The notes: generated by a model not told the origin, from the letters alone. A stretch of DNA of 64,000 nt from Sphaerisporangium siamense (GCF_014205275.1 NZ_JACHND010000001.1:1426001-1490000), one strand, 5' to 3'. Positions 26,456-36,726 are shown, counted from the first letter of the stretch. A program made the numbers and translations.

Positions 26456-27631
26456 GTGTCCGATCTGCCCCAGCTGCCGTTCCCGCGGCGCAACCGGCTG
26501 GAGATGTCGCCGAAGTTCCGCGAGCTGCGGGCCACCGCGCCGATCGTCCGCGTGCGCACGGGCACGGGCGACGAGGCATGGTTCGCGGTGAGATACGACG
26601 TGGTGCGGACGCTGCTGGGAGACGACCGCTTCGGGCGCACCCATCCGGACCCCGAGAACGCCCCCCGCGTGTCGCACGCGGTCATCGCGGGCGTGCCGCG
26701 CGGCGGTTTCGAGACCGAGAAGGCCGACCACGCGCGGATGCGCAAGCTGCTCACCCCCGCCTTCTCGGCGCGGCGCATGAAGCTGCTGAGCGGCCACGTC
26801 CAGGACATCGTGGACGAGCTCCTCGACGAGCTCGCCGCGAAGACCCCTCCCGCCGACCTGCACGCGCACCTGTCCGTGCCGCTGCCCGCGCTGGTGATCT
26901 CCGAGCTGCTCGGCGTGCCCCGCGAGGACCGCGAGCGCTTCCGCGCGCTGGCCGACGCGATGACCGACATGTCGGCCCCCGGCACGGCGCACGCCGCGCT
27001 GGAGGAGCTGAGCGGTTACATCCACGAGCTCATGGTCGAGAAGCGCCGCCGCCCGGCCGAGGACGTGTTCTCCGACATGGCCACGATGGACGCCGACGAC
27101 CAGGAGGTCGCCGAGCTGGGCGCGATGCTGCTGTTCGCCGGTCACGAGACCACGGTGAACCGCATCGACCACGGCGTGGCCTACCTGCTCACCAACCCCG
27201 ACCAGCGGGACGCGCTGGCCGCCGACCCCTCCCTCGCCCCGGCGGCCGTGGAGGAGATCCTGCGCATGTCGGCGCCGTCCGACCTGGGCGTGACCCGGTG
27301 GGCGCGGACGGACGTCGAGATCGGGGGCGTCACGATCCGCAGGGGCGACGCGGTGATCGTCGGCACCATGGCCGCCAACCGCGACGAGGGCGTGTTCCAG
27401 GAGCCGGACCGGTTCGACATCCTCCGGCACGGCGAGGAGCCGCACCTGGCCTTCGCGCACGGCATGCACTACTGCATCGGGGCGAGCCTCGCCCGGGTGG
27501 AGCTGCGCAGCGTGTTCGGCACGCTGTTCCGGCGGTTCCCCGCCCTGGAGCTGGCGGTGCCGCTGGAGAGGATCCCGGTCAGGACCGACCGCGTGACCGG
27601 CGGCTTCGCGGAGATGCCCGTCGTCTGGTGA
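26456..27631 (+). CDS. Cytochrome P450 (CYP105/107-like)
   Basis: A 391-residue P450 with all hallmarks: the I-helix LLFAGHETTVN (about 222-232), EEILR as the ExxR, and the heme loop FAHGMHYCIGASLAR with Cys at about 340. MSDLPQLPFPRRNRLEMSPKF is a standard N-terminus for secondary-metabolism P450s. I chose GTG 26456, which has GAGGGG about 10 bases upstream; ATG 26438 in the same frame is an alternative. It lies 213 bases after the OleD-like gene in the same direction and may tailor the same product, or be independent. A terminator hairpin follows. Confidence 0.92.
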   Translation: MSDLPQLPFPRRNRLEMSPKFRELRATAPIVRVRTGTGDEAWFAVRYDVVRTLLGDDRFGRTHPDPENAPRVSHAVIAGVPRGGFETEKADHARMRKLLTPAFSARRMKLLSGHVQDIVDELLDELAAKTPPADLHAHLSVPLPALVISELLGVPREDRERFRALADAMTDMSAPGTAHAALEELSGYIHELMVEKRRRPAEDVFSDMATMDADDQEVAELGAMLLFAGHETTVNRIDHGVAYLLTNPDQRDALAADPSLAPAAVEEILRMSAPSDLGVTRWARTDVEIGGVTIRRGDAVIVGTMAANRDEGVFQEPDRFDILRHGEEPHLAFAHGMHYCIGASLARVELRSVFGTLFRRFPALELAVPLERIPVRTDRVTGGFAEMPVVW

Positions 27632-27651
27632 CCTCCACGCCGAGGTGATCG

Positions 27652-27683
27652 CGGCCGGCCCCCGCGGACCGGGGCGCCGGCCG
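27652..27683 (+). terminator. Terminator hairpin after the second P450
   Basis: CGGCCGGC (27652-27659) pairs with GCCGGCCG (27676-27683), and CCCC/GGGG extends the stem inside with one bulged C. It lies 20 bases after the P450 stop and separates the biosynthetic block from the ABC importer operon. Confidence 0.7.
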
Positions 27684-27797
27684 GACCCGTGAACACGGTC
27701 TTTCCGACCGCTGCCGTACGCGTGCCGAACCCCTTCCTGACCGCTGCCCCGAGGGACACGAACCGGTAACAACGCGTGCCCATATCGTCACACCTGC

Positions 27798-27852
27798 TTG
27801 ACACCCGGCTCCGCATGTCGTCTTATATCACCTACCCGACTTATTAAGTAGG
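27798..27852 (+). promoter_or_regulatory. Promoter and inverted-repeat operator of the SsuABC-like operon
   Basis: TTGACA at 27798-27803 is followed, with a 17-base spacer, by TCTTAT at 27821-27826 (-10-like). Directly after it CCTAC (27831-27835) and GTAGG (27848-27852) form an inverted repeat around an A/T-rich centre (CCGACTTATTAA). The repeat overlaps the start of transcription, where the operon's own Rrf2 regulator would repress. An AAAGGAG ribosome site follows before the ATG at 27870. Confidence 0.65.
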
Positions 27853-27869
27853 AATTAAAGGAGAGGTAC

Positions 27870-28946
27870 ATGAAGGTGCGCGGGCTCCGGGGGATGACGG
27901 CGGCGTTGGCCGCGGTCGCGGTGACCGCCCTCGCGGCGGCCTGCGGCGGCGGTGGCGACACCACGACCGCCTCCGGCGGTGCCGGCGGGGGCGGCACGAC
28001 CAAGACCGAGCTGCGGCTCGGGTTCTTTCCCAACATCACCCACTCGACCGCCCTCGTCGGCGTCAAGAAGGGCTTCTTCACCAAGGCCCTCGGCGACAAC
28101 GTCACGCTGAAGACCGCCACCTTCAACGCCGGCCCCGCCGCGACCGAGGCGCTCTTTTCGGACGCCATCGACGCGACCTATATCGGCCCCAACCCGGCCA
28201 TCAACGCGTGGTCCAAGTCCAAGGGCCAGGCCATCAAGATCGTCGCGGGCGCCGCGTCCGGCGGCGTCTACCTCGTCGTCAAGCCGGAGATCAACTCCGT
28301 CCAGGACCTCAAGGGCAAGAAGATCGCGACGCCGCAGCTCGGCAACACCCAGGACGTCGCGCTGCGCTACTGGCTGCAGGAGAAGGGCCTCAAGACCGAC
28401 ACCAAGGGCGGCGGCGACGTCTCCATCGTCCCGCAGGAGAACGCCCAGACCCTGCAGACCTTCGCGACCGGCGACATCGACGGCGCCTGGGTGCCCGAGC
28501 CGTTCGCCAGCCGCCTGATCCAGGAGAGCAAGGGCAAGATCCTGGTCAACGAGACCGACCTCTGGCCGAACAAGCAGTTCGTCATCACCCACCTGATCGT
28601 CCGGCAGCAGTTCCTCAAGGAGCACCCCGACATCGTCAAGAAGCTGATCGAGGGGCACGTCGAGTCGACCGCCTACATCAAGTCCGACCCGGCGGGCGCC
28701 AAGGAGGCGATCAACGCCGAGCTTCAGGACCTCTCCGGCAAGCCGCTGAAGAACGAGGTCCTGGACAGCGCCTTCCAGAACATCACCTTCACCAACGACC
28801 CCATCGCGTCCTCCCTGATCGGAAGCGCCGACCACGCGCAGAAGGTCGGGCTGCTCGACCCGGTGGACCTCAACGGCATCTACGACCTCACGATCCTGAA
28901 CCAGGTGCTGGCCGCCAAGGGGGAGCAGGCGGTGAGCGACAAGTGA
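27870..28946 (+). CDS. SsuA/TauA/NrtA-type substrate-binding lipoprotein
   Basis: A 358-residue extracytoplasmic binding protein. The signal peptide ends in the lipobox LAAAC (Cys25), followed by a Gly/Ser/Thr linker. The mature part starts ELRLGFFPNITHSTALVGVKKGFF, as in aliphatic-sulfonate, taurine and nitrate binding proteins. QLGNTQDVALRYWLQEKGL and DGAWVPEPFASRLIQ are also family landmarks. It delivers an organic sulfonate, nitrate-like anion or thiamine-precursor-like ligand to the ATPase/permease encoded downstream. Sulfonate is favoured because an Rrf2/CymR-like gene closes the operon. Confidence 0.9.
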   Translation: MKVRGLRGMTAALAAVAVTALAAACGGGGDTTTASGGAGGGGTTKTELRLGFFPNITHSTALVGVKKGFFTKALGDNVTLKTATFNAGPAATEALFSDAIDATYIGPNPAINAWSKSKGQAIKIVAGAASGGVYLVVKPEINSVQDLKGKKIATPQLGNTQDVALRYWLQEKGLKTDTKGGGDVSIVPQENAQTLQTFATGDIDGAWVPEPFASRLIQESKGKILVNETDLWPNKQFVITHLIVRQQFLKEHPDIVKKLIEGHVESTAYIKSDPAGAKEAINAELQDLSGKPLKNEVLDSAFQNITFTNDPIASSLIGSADHAQKVGLLDPVDLNGIYDLTILNQVLAAKGEQAVSDK

Positions 28947-29043
28947 CCGGGCACCACACGGCGGGCCCGGTCGTCCGCGGAACGAACGAGCCGACGCGGC
29001 GCTCCCGGTCCATGACCGGCGGGCTGCCGGGTGAGGAGTCGAA

Positions 29044-29880
29044 GTGACAGCTCCAAGTCAGGAGCTGCGCTCCAGCCGGACCGACGGGCACGGGCCCGCG
29101 GTCCGGCTGGACGCGGTTTCCAAGGTGTACGGCCGGGAGCTCCTGGCCCTGGACCGGGTCAGCCTGTCGGTGGGCCGCGCCGAGTTCGTGTGCCTGCTCG
29201 GCGCGTCGGGCTGTGGCAAGAGCACGCTGCTCAACCTGGTCGCCGGTCTCGACCACGCCACGGCCGGGGACATCGACACCCAGGGCGGGCGCGTCGCGAT
29301 GATGTTCCAGGAGCCCGCGCTGTTCCCGTGGCTCACCGTCTCGGCCAACATCGAGCTCGCGCTGCGGGTGACGAGCAAGGGCAGGAGCACCACCAAGAAG
29401 GAGCGCCGCGAGCGGGCGGCCGAGCTGCTGGAGATCGTCCACCTGAGCGGTTTCGGCGGCAAGCGCCCGCACGAGCTGTCCGGCGGCATGCGCCAGCGGG
29501 TCGCCCTCGCCCGGTCGCTCGCCCAGGAGGCCGACGTCCTGCTGATGGACGAGCCCTTCGGCGCCCTGGACGCGATGACCCGCGACCTGCTCCACGACCA
29601 GTTGGAGCGCATCTGGCGGGAGCGGCGGCTCACCGTCCTGTTCGTCACCCACAACGTGCGCGAGGCCGTGCGCCTCGGCGACCGGGTGGTGCTGCTGAGC
29701 AGCAGGCCGGGCACGGTGATCCACGACTTCCCCGTCGACCTGCCCCGGCCGCGCCGCACGGACTCGGCCGAGGTCGCCGAGCTGACGACCACGATCACCG
29801 ACAGGCTCCGCCAGGAGGTGCTGCGGCACGCCAAGCCGGCGCGGCAGCCGGTGGGCGCCGCGTCGAGAGGCGACGGGTGA
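29044..29880 (+). CDS. ABC transporter ATP-binding protein (SsuB/TauB-like)
   Basis: A protein of 278 residues. Walker A is GASGCGKST (about 53-61), the signature LSGGMRQRVALARSLA starts near 146, and Walker B with D-loop is VLLMDEPFGALDAMTRD; the H-loop is FVTHNVREA. This is the nitrate/sulfonate/taurine ATPase subfamily. The first 20 residues form a polar leader. The GTG at 29044 follows GAGGAG. The gap to the lipoprotein gene is 97 bases and to the permease gene 3 bases. It energises import with the permease at the membrane. Confidence 0.94.
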   Translation: MTAPSQELRSSRTDGHGPAVRLDAVSKVYGRELLALDRVSLSVGRAEFVCLLGASGCGKSTLLNLVAGLDHATAGDIDTQGGRVAMMFQEPALFPWLTVSANIELALRVTSKGRSTTKKERRERAAELLEIVHLSGFGGKRPHELSGGMRQRVALARSLAQEADVLLMDEPFGALDAMTRDLLHDQLERIWRERRLTVLFVTHNVREAVRLGDRVVLLSSRPGTVIHDFPVDLPRPRRTDSAEVAELTTTITDRLRQEVLRHAKPARQPVGAASRGDG

Positions 29881-29883
29881 GGA

Positions 29884-30744
29884 ATGACCACCACAGAGGT
29901 ATCCCAGAGCATCGCCGGCCTGGACGCCCTTGAGCTGTCCACCCGCGAGCGGCGCCACCTGGCGTCCAGGATCTGGTCACGCGCGTGGCCGATGATCTCC
30001 GCCATCGTGCTGGTGCTCGCGGTGTGGGAGCTGGTCGTGCTGAGCGGCTGGCGTCCCGAGTACGTGCTCCCCGGCCCGATCACCGTGCTGCAGGACCTCG
30101 GGACGCGCCTCGGCGACCCGGAGTTCTACGACGCCGTCTTCGTCACGATGCGCCGGGCCATCGTCGGGTTCGCGCTGGCCGTCCTGGTCGGGCTGATCGT
30201 CGGCGCGGCGGTCTCGCGGGTGCGCCCGCTGCGCGCGGCCTTCGGGTCGCTGATCACGGGCCTGCAGACCATGCCGTCCATCGCGTGGTTCCCGCTGGCG
30301 ATCCTGCTGTTCAAGCTGAGCGAGAGCGCGATCCTGTTCGTGGTGGTCCTCGGCGCCGCCCCGTCCATCGCCAACGGGCTGATCGCCGGGGTGGACTACA
30401 CGCCGCCGATCCTGCTGAGGGCCGGGCACATCCTCGGGCTGCGGCGGCTGGCGCTGTACCGGCACGTCATCATGCCCGCCTCGCTGCCCTCGTTCCTGTC
30501 CGGTCTCAAGCAAGGGTGGGCGTTCGCGTGGCGCTCCCTGATGGCGGGCGAGCTGCTCGTGATCATCGCCCACCAGACCTCGATCGGTGAACAGCTCGAC
30601 AACGCACGAGAACTGTCCGACGCGCCGGGCCTGCTCGCCACGATGATCGTCATCCTGATCATCGGCATCGTGGTGGACATGTGTTTCGGCGCCGCCGACA
30701 ACGCTCTCCGGCGCCGCTGGGGGCTCGACCAACCTGTGGGCTGA
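29884..30744 (+). CDS. ABC transporter permease (SsuC/TauC-like)
   Basis: A 286-residue membrane protein with six helices. The EAA loop with its Gly is GHILGLRRLALYRHVIMPAS (about 180-199), which docks on the ATPase. LPSFLSGLKQGWAFAWRSLMAGELL is typical of SsuC/TauC/NrtB. The stop overlaps the ATG of the Rrf2 regulator gene (TGATG at 30742-30746), so the regulator is co-translated. Confidence 0.93.
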   Translation: MTTTEVSQSIAGLDALELSTRERRHLASRIWSRAWPMISAIVLVLAVWELVVLSGWRPEYVLPGPITVLQDLGTRLGDPEFYDAVFVTMRRAIVGFALAVLVGLIVGAAVSRVRPLRAAFGSLITGLQTMPSIAWFPLAILLFKLSESAILFVVVLGAAPSIANGLIAGVDYTPPILLRAGHILGLRRLALYRHVIMPASLPSFLSGLKQGWAFAWRSLMAGELLVIIAHQTSIGEQLDNARELSDAPGLLATMIVILIIGIVVDMCFGAADNALRRRWGLDQPVG

Positions 30745-31139
30745 TGCGGATCTCAGCCAGGACGCAGTACGCCCTGCGCGCCGCGGCCGAGCTGGCGGCC
30801 GCTCCCCCGGGCCCCGTGCCCGCCGAGCGGATCGCCGGCTCGCAGGACATCCCCCGCAGGTTCCTGGACAACATCCTGCTCCAGTTGCGGCGCGCGGGGC
30901 TCATCGAGAGCCAGCGCGGCCCCGACGGCGGCTACTGGCTCGCGAGGCCGGCCTCCGAGATCACCCTCGCGGACATCATCGTCGTGGTGGAGGGCGTGCC
31001 GTCGGGCGGCGAGACATTCCCGGGTGTGGCGGGGCCGCTGGCGGAGGTGTGGACGGCGCTCCGGGCGTTCGAGAACACGACGCTGACCGAGATCACGCTG
31101 GCGCACATCGCCAGCGGTTCCCTGCCTCCGCTTTCGTGA
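30744..31139 (+). CDS. Rrf2-family regulator without iron-sulfur cysteines (CymR-like)
   Basis: A 131-residue protein with an N-terminal winged helix: MRISARTQYALRAAAELAAA, IPRRFLDNILLQLRRAGLIE and SQRGPDGGYWLARPASEITL. The dimer helix and tail hold no cysteine, so it cannot carry the 2Fe-2S cluster of IscR/NsrR. Cysteine-free Rrf2 proteins of the CymR type control sulfur assimilation, often together with cysteine synthase. Being last in the importer operon, it most likely senses sulfur supply and represses at 27831-27852. The start overlaps the permease stop. Confidence 0.88.
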   Translation: MRISARTQYALRAAAELAAAPPGPVPAERIAGSQDIPRRFLDNILLQLRRAGLIESQRGPDGGYWLARPASEITLADIIVVVEGVPSGGETFPGVAGPLAEVWTALRAFENTTLTEITLAHIASGSLPPLS

Positions 31140-31236
31140 TGCCGTCCCGGCCCGTTGCGGCGCGCCGGCCACACGACTGTGGAAGACTGCGCATCTGCTG
31201 ATTTCTTGCTCTATCGCCCGCGAAGGGGCATCGCAG

Positions 31237-32715
31237 ATGGGAACTCCAGGGCAGCTCGTCGTCAAGAGGTACCGGCTCATGCGGGCGCTGGGCCAGGGCG
31301 GCATGGGCATGGTCTGGGAGGGGCACGACACACTTCTGGACCGGCCGGTCGCGGTCAAGGAAGTCCTGATCCCCGACACGCTGAACTCCCGTCAGCGGCT
31401 CAACATGATCCACAGCACGGCCCGCGAGGCCCGCATGGCGGCGCGGCTCAACCACCGCAACATCGTCAGCGTCTTCGACGTGGCCGACGAGGACGGCCGC
31501 CCGTGGATCATCATGGAGCTCGTCCCGTCGCGCTCGCTCGACCGGGTGATCGCGAGCGAGGGCCCGCTGTCGGTCGCCCGCGCGGTGGCCATCGGCACCG
31601 AGGTCCTCACCGCCCTGTCGGTCGCGCACGCCGCCGGCGTGGTGCACCGCGACGTCAAACCGGCCAACATCCTCATCGGCTACGACGGCCGGATCGTCCT
31701 CAGCGACTTCGGCATCGCCACCCTTCTGGACGATCCCCACGCCTCGCGCGGCGGCGCCACCGGCTCGCCCGGCTTCCTCGCCCCGGAACGCCGCGGCGGC
31801 AAGCCCGCGGAGCCCGCCTCCGACCTGTGGTCGCTCGGCGCGACGCTGTACGCCACCGTCGTCGGACGGCCGCCGTTCGAGGGGACGCGCGGGCAGCTCT
31901 CCACCCTGCTCGTCCAGGACGCCGAGCTGGCCAAGGCCCCCGCGGAGCTGCGCCCGGTCCTGGCGGGGCTGCTCACCGCGGACCCCGCCGCGCGCATGGG
32001 GGCCGCCGAGGCCAAGCGCCTGCTCGACGAGATGGCGACCCCCGAGGCCGCGCCGGCCCCCGTACGGCGCCGGGGCCGCCGGCTGCTCGCCATGGGGACG
32101 GCCGCCGCGGTGGCCGCGGTCGCGATCGGCGGGTGGGCGTTCCTGCGCCCGTCCGACCCGGCGGGCGCCGGCCCGGTCGCCGCCTCGCCGGCCGGCGCGT
32201 CGACGTCCCCGGCCCGGCCCTCGGCCTCGCCCACGCCCACGCCGGCCCGGCTGAAGCTGAAGTGGTACGACCCCGGCAAGGGCTGGAAGGCGGGGGTGCC
32301 CAAGGGCTGGCGGCTGTCGATCCAGGAGGACACCTACACGTGGGCGGACCGGGACGGCATCGCGCACCTGGGGGTCGAGGTGATCGACGCGCGCGGGAGG
32401 AACCCGGTGGACGTGCTGGAGGAGGTCGAGTCCTCGCTGTCCACATCGGTCAGGAAGTATCAGCGCGTCCGGCTGAAGAAGGCGCCGTCCAAACACGGGA
32501 CCGTGGCCGCGGAATGGGAGAGCACCTGGACCGGGCCGGGCTACCACTCCTGGGCGGTGCGCGGCGTCGCCTACCGCGAGGTGCAGCGGATGATCGTCAC
32601 GGGCGACAAGATCAGCGTCCTGGACTGGTCGGCCACGGACGCCGAGTGGAACCGGCTCAGACCGACGATGGACGCGGTCTTCAAGTACTACCGCCCGCCG
32701 GGCACCGACGGCTGA
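31237..32715 (+). CDS. Membrane Ser/Thr protein kinase (Hanks type)
   Basis: A protein of 492 residues. The kinase domain (about 12-265) has the Gly loop ALGQGGMGMVWEG, VAVKEV (catalytic Lys), HRDVKPANIL (about 137-146), DFGIATL and GSPGFLAPE. A transmembrane helix follows at about 282-302, then a Pro/Ser/Thr linker and an extracytoplasmic domain of about 150 residues rich in Trp and Lys (KWYDPGKGWKAGVPKGWRLS), not PASTA. The outer domain resembles those of other actinobacterial kinases and is of unknown ligand. It is a single gene, 98 bases after the Rrf2 gene. Confidence 0.93.
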   Translation: MGTPGQLVVKRYRLMRALGQGGMGMVWEGHDTLLDRPVAVKEVLIPDTLNSRQRLNMIHSTAREARMAARLNHRNIVSVFDVADEDGRPWIIMELVPSRSLDRVIASEGPLSVARAVAIGTEVLTALSVAHAAGVVHRDVKPANILIGYDGRIVLSDFGIATLLDDPHASRGGATGSPGFLAPERRGGKPAEPASDLWSLGATLYATVVGRPPFEGTRGQLSTLLVQDAELAKAPAELRPVLAGLLTADPAARMGAAEAKRLLDEMATPEAAPAPVRRRGRRLLAMGTAAAVAAVAIGGWAFLRPSDPAGAGPVAASPAGASTSPARPSASPTPTPARLKLKWYDPGKGWKAGVPKGWRLSIQEDTYTWADRDGIAHLGVEVIDARGRNPVDVLEEVESSLSTSVRKYQRVRLKKAPSKHGTVAAEWESTWTGPGYHSWAVRGVAYREVQRMIVTGDKISVLDWSATDAEWNRLRPTMDAVFKYYRPPGTDG

Positions 32716-32724
32716 GCCGCGCCG

Positions 32725-34659
<1,935 letters not shown>

Positions 34660-34699
34660 TGTCACCCCTTGTCCGAACACAGCAGGATGTAGAGGAACC

Positions 34700-34744
34700 C
34701 TACTCAACAGGCGTCCCGCGAAGCGGGTAACCGTGCCACGTCAT
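34700..34744 (-). CDS. Possible 14-residue upstream ORF in the permease leader
   Basis: ATG at 34744 to TAG at 34700 encodes [14 protein letters not shown], ending 40 bases before the permease GTG. The inverted repeat CCCGC-GAA-GCGGG falls inside it. It could be a translated leader that controls the permease. No ribosome site is strong, so it may be chance. Confidence 0.3.
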   Translation of the reverse strand: MTWHGYPLRGTPVE

Positions 34745-35222
34745 CAGTGATCTGCCCACGGCGCGCCGGGGCAGACGCACCCGCCGGTCCATGACCGGTC
34801 CGCACCATAGATCCGATACGCCCCATAACCAGAAGAAAATCCGCATCGGTGTATCGCGTCCCTCCCGTCCCGGCGCCCTATGTACCCCGGGACCTGCGCC
34901 TAGACCTCCGACCTCTGCTCGACCCCGGGTCCGCAACTATCGTTGTCGAAGTATCTGACCGCGCCCCGAAAATTCGCACCGACACACGGACCTGCGGGGC
35001 CTTCCGGTGCGTGCGATAAAGAAACCAGCACAGAAGACGTCCCACCTCCCCGGCCGCCCGCGACCATGTCATCGCCTCCCCCGCCACAGCTCAGAGCGCG
35101 GCGCCCGGCGCTCCACCGTGCCGCTCCACCGTGCCGTTCCGCCGCGCCGTCCGGCCATGCCCCCGCCATGCCACGGAGGTCCACGCGCGCAGGGACGCGT
35201 GTCACGATGGTGCCACGGTACT
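34745..35222. other. Divergent intergenic region
   Basis: This lies between the leftward permease and the rightward CooC-like gene. No convincing coding frame is present. An imperfect inverted repeat, CGATACGCC (34814-34822) and GGTGTATCG (34848-34856), flanks an A-rich stretch and is a possible promoter/operator for the permease. A short direct repeat CTCCACCGTGCCG lies near 35109-35135. I looked for the c-di-AMP ydaO riboswitch core in the permease leader and did not find it. Confidence 0.5.
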
Positions 35223-35240
35223 TGCAATGGTTTTCATAAT
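35223..35240 (-). promoter_or_regulatory. Zur/Fur-box-like element before the CooC-like gene
   Basis: Read on the minus strand the site is ATTATGAAAACCATTGCA. The left half (ATGAAAAC) matches the actinobacterial Zur/Fur consensus ATGAAAAT-N-ATTTTCAT; the right half is degenerate. It ends 18 bases before the ATG at 35258, where binding would block transcription. Confidence 0.4.
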
Positions 35241-35257
35241 CAGATTGGATCCCAGCC

Positions 35258-36223
35258 ATGAGAGTCGCCTTCGTGGGAAAAGGTGGTAGCGGTAAGACCA
35301 CCCTGTCCTCGCTGTTCGCCCGGTACACCGCGCGTGCCGGCGGTCCGGTGGTGGCCATCGACGCCGACATCAACCAGCACCTGGGCCTGGCCCTCGGGCT
35401 CACCCCCGACCGGCTGCCCGCCCCGCTGGGCGCGGGCATCACCGCGATCAAGGACTACCTGCGCGGCGACAACCCCCGCATCCCCTCGGCCGCCACCATG
35501 GTCAAGACCACCCCGCCCGGCTCCGGCTCCCGCCTGATCACCATCGACGACCCCTACTTCACCCGCCACCACACCACCACCGTCCCCGAACTCGGCGGCC
35601 TGGCCCTGATGGTCACCGGCCCCTTCAACGAAGACGACCTCGGCGTGGCCTGCTACCACTCCAAGGTCGGCGCGGTGGAGCTCTACCTCAACCACCTCAT
35701 CGACGGCCCCGGCGAACACGTCATCGTCGACATGACCGCCGGCGGCGACTCCTTCGCCTCGGGCATGTTCACCCGCTTCGACATGACCTACCTGGTCGCC
35801 GAACCCACCCGCCAGGGCATCGGCGTCTACCACCAGTACGCCGAACACGCCCGCGACTTCGACGTCCCCCTCGCCGTCATCGGCAACAAGATCCACACCC
35901 CCGACGACGTCGCCTTCCTACGCCGCCACGTCGGCGAGGCCCTGCTGGTCGCCCTGCCCCACTCCCCCGCCGTCCGCGCCATGGAACAAGGCCACCCCTT
36001 CACCCTGGACGACCTGGAACCCCAAGGCCACCACGCCCTGGCCGTCCTCAAAGACCACCTGGACGCCCAGACCAAGGACTGGGCCAAGTTCGGCCGCCAG
36101 ACCATCGAGTTCCACACCCGCAACGCCCACGCCTGGGCCAACCGCGCCACCGGCCAGGACCTGCTCCAGCAGATCGACCACGACTTCGTCTACGGCCGCC
36201 GCCCCACCCTCGCCACGGGCTGA
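35258..36223 (+). CDS. CooC/MinD-like P-loop ATPase
   Basis: A 321-residue SIMIBI-class ATPase. The deviant Walker A is VGKGGSGKTTLSSLF (residues 6-20), with VVAIDADINQHLGLALGL as switch I and VIVDMTAGGDSFASG as Walker B. CooC-like proteins load nickel or another metal into enzymes and ParA/MinD-like ones position cargo; no CO dehydrogenase or hydrogenase gene is near. Codon use differs from neighbours: Glu is often GAA and nearly every third base is C. That suggests transfer or high expression. Immediately upstream is the Zur/Fur-like box, which hints at a metal link. The ribosome site is weak. Confidence 0.8.
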   Translation: MRVAFVGKGGSGKTTLSSLFARYTARAGGPVVAIDADINQHLGLALGLTPDRLPAPLGAGITAIKDYLRGDNPRIPSAATMVKTTPPGSGSRLITIDDPYFTRHHTTTVPELGGLALMVTGPFNEDDLGVACYHSKVGAVELYLNHLIDGPGEHVIVDMTAGGDSFASGMFTRFDMTYLVAEPTRQGIGVYHQYAEHARDFDVPLAVIGNKIHTPDDVAFLRRHVGEALLVALPHSPAVRAMEQGHPFTLDDLEPQGHHALAVLKDHLDAQTKDWAKFGRQTIEFHTRNAHAWANRATGQDLLQQIDHDFVYGRRPTLATG

Positions 36224-36339
36224 GACCGGCGACCGGCGCGGCGGCGCGTCCCACGCGACTGTCGCTTCCGCGCCACCTTCAGCCCGCGCCACCGCCCGCT
36301 TACCGTCGGATCCGTCCCCGCTGTAGAGGAGAACCTCGC

Positions 36340-36726
36340 ATGTCGCTGACCGTTCCCCCAGAGCTTCTCGACCAGGCGCGCGCCGGTGAGGTCGACGACG
36401 CCGCCTTCGTGGCCTGCGTCCGCGACTCACTGCCCTACGCCTGGTCGCTCATCACCGGTCTCATCCGGCAACGGCAGGAGACCGGTGCGGAGTTCGCCGA
36501 CAACCACACCCCGCCCCCGGACGAGGCGGCCCGTGGCCAGCTCCTGCGGTGCCTGGCGAGCGACGCGATGCGCGGCGCCCTTGAGCGTCACTTCGGCGTG
36601 CGGCTCGCGTTCCAGAACTGCCACCGCGTGGCGGTGTTCGACCCGGCGGCCGAGAAGGCGCACGCCGAGTTCGTCACCGCGCGCTCGCAGATCCTGAACC
36701 AGAGCCCCGACCTGGTGGACTGCTGA
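36340..36726 (+). CDS. SCO5389-family conserved small protein
   Basis: A 128-residue soluble protein: SLPYAWSLITGLIRQRQ, EFADNHTPPPDEAARGQLLR, SDAMRGALERHFGVRLAFQN, CHRVAVFDP and a LNQSPDLVDC end. I remember near-identical proteins in Streptomyces annotated as the SCO5389 family, whose function is unknown. The ATG follows a GAGGAG site. The last 53 bases overlap the 3' end of the convergent LysR gene. Its conservation in sporulating actinobacteria suggests a developmental or housekeeping role, but that is inference. Confidence 0.8.
   Translation: MSLTVPPELLDQARAGEVDDAAFVACVRDSLPYAWSLITGLIRQRQETGAEFADNHTPPPDEAARGQLLRCLASDAMRGALERHFGVRLAFQNCHRVAVFDPAAEKAHAEFVTARSQILNQSPDLVDC

Noticed and set aside
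34660..34920. c-di-AMP (ydaO-type) riboswitch in the permease leader
   Set aside because: I read the leader on the minus strand for the conserved core and did not find it; only a small hairpin and a short ORF are there.
35258..36223. ParA-type plasmid partition gene
   Set aside because: The P-loop fits the ParA/MinD class, but no ParB partner or parS-like repeats are near, and CooC-like features fit better.
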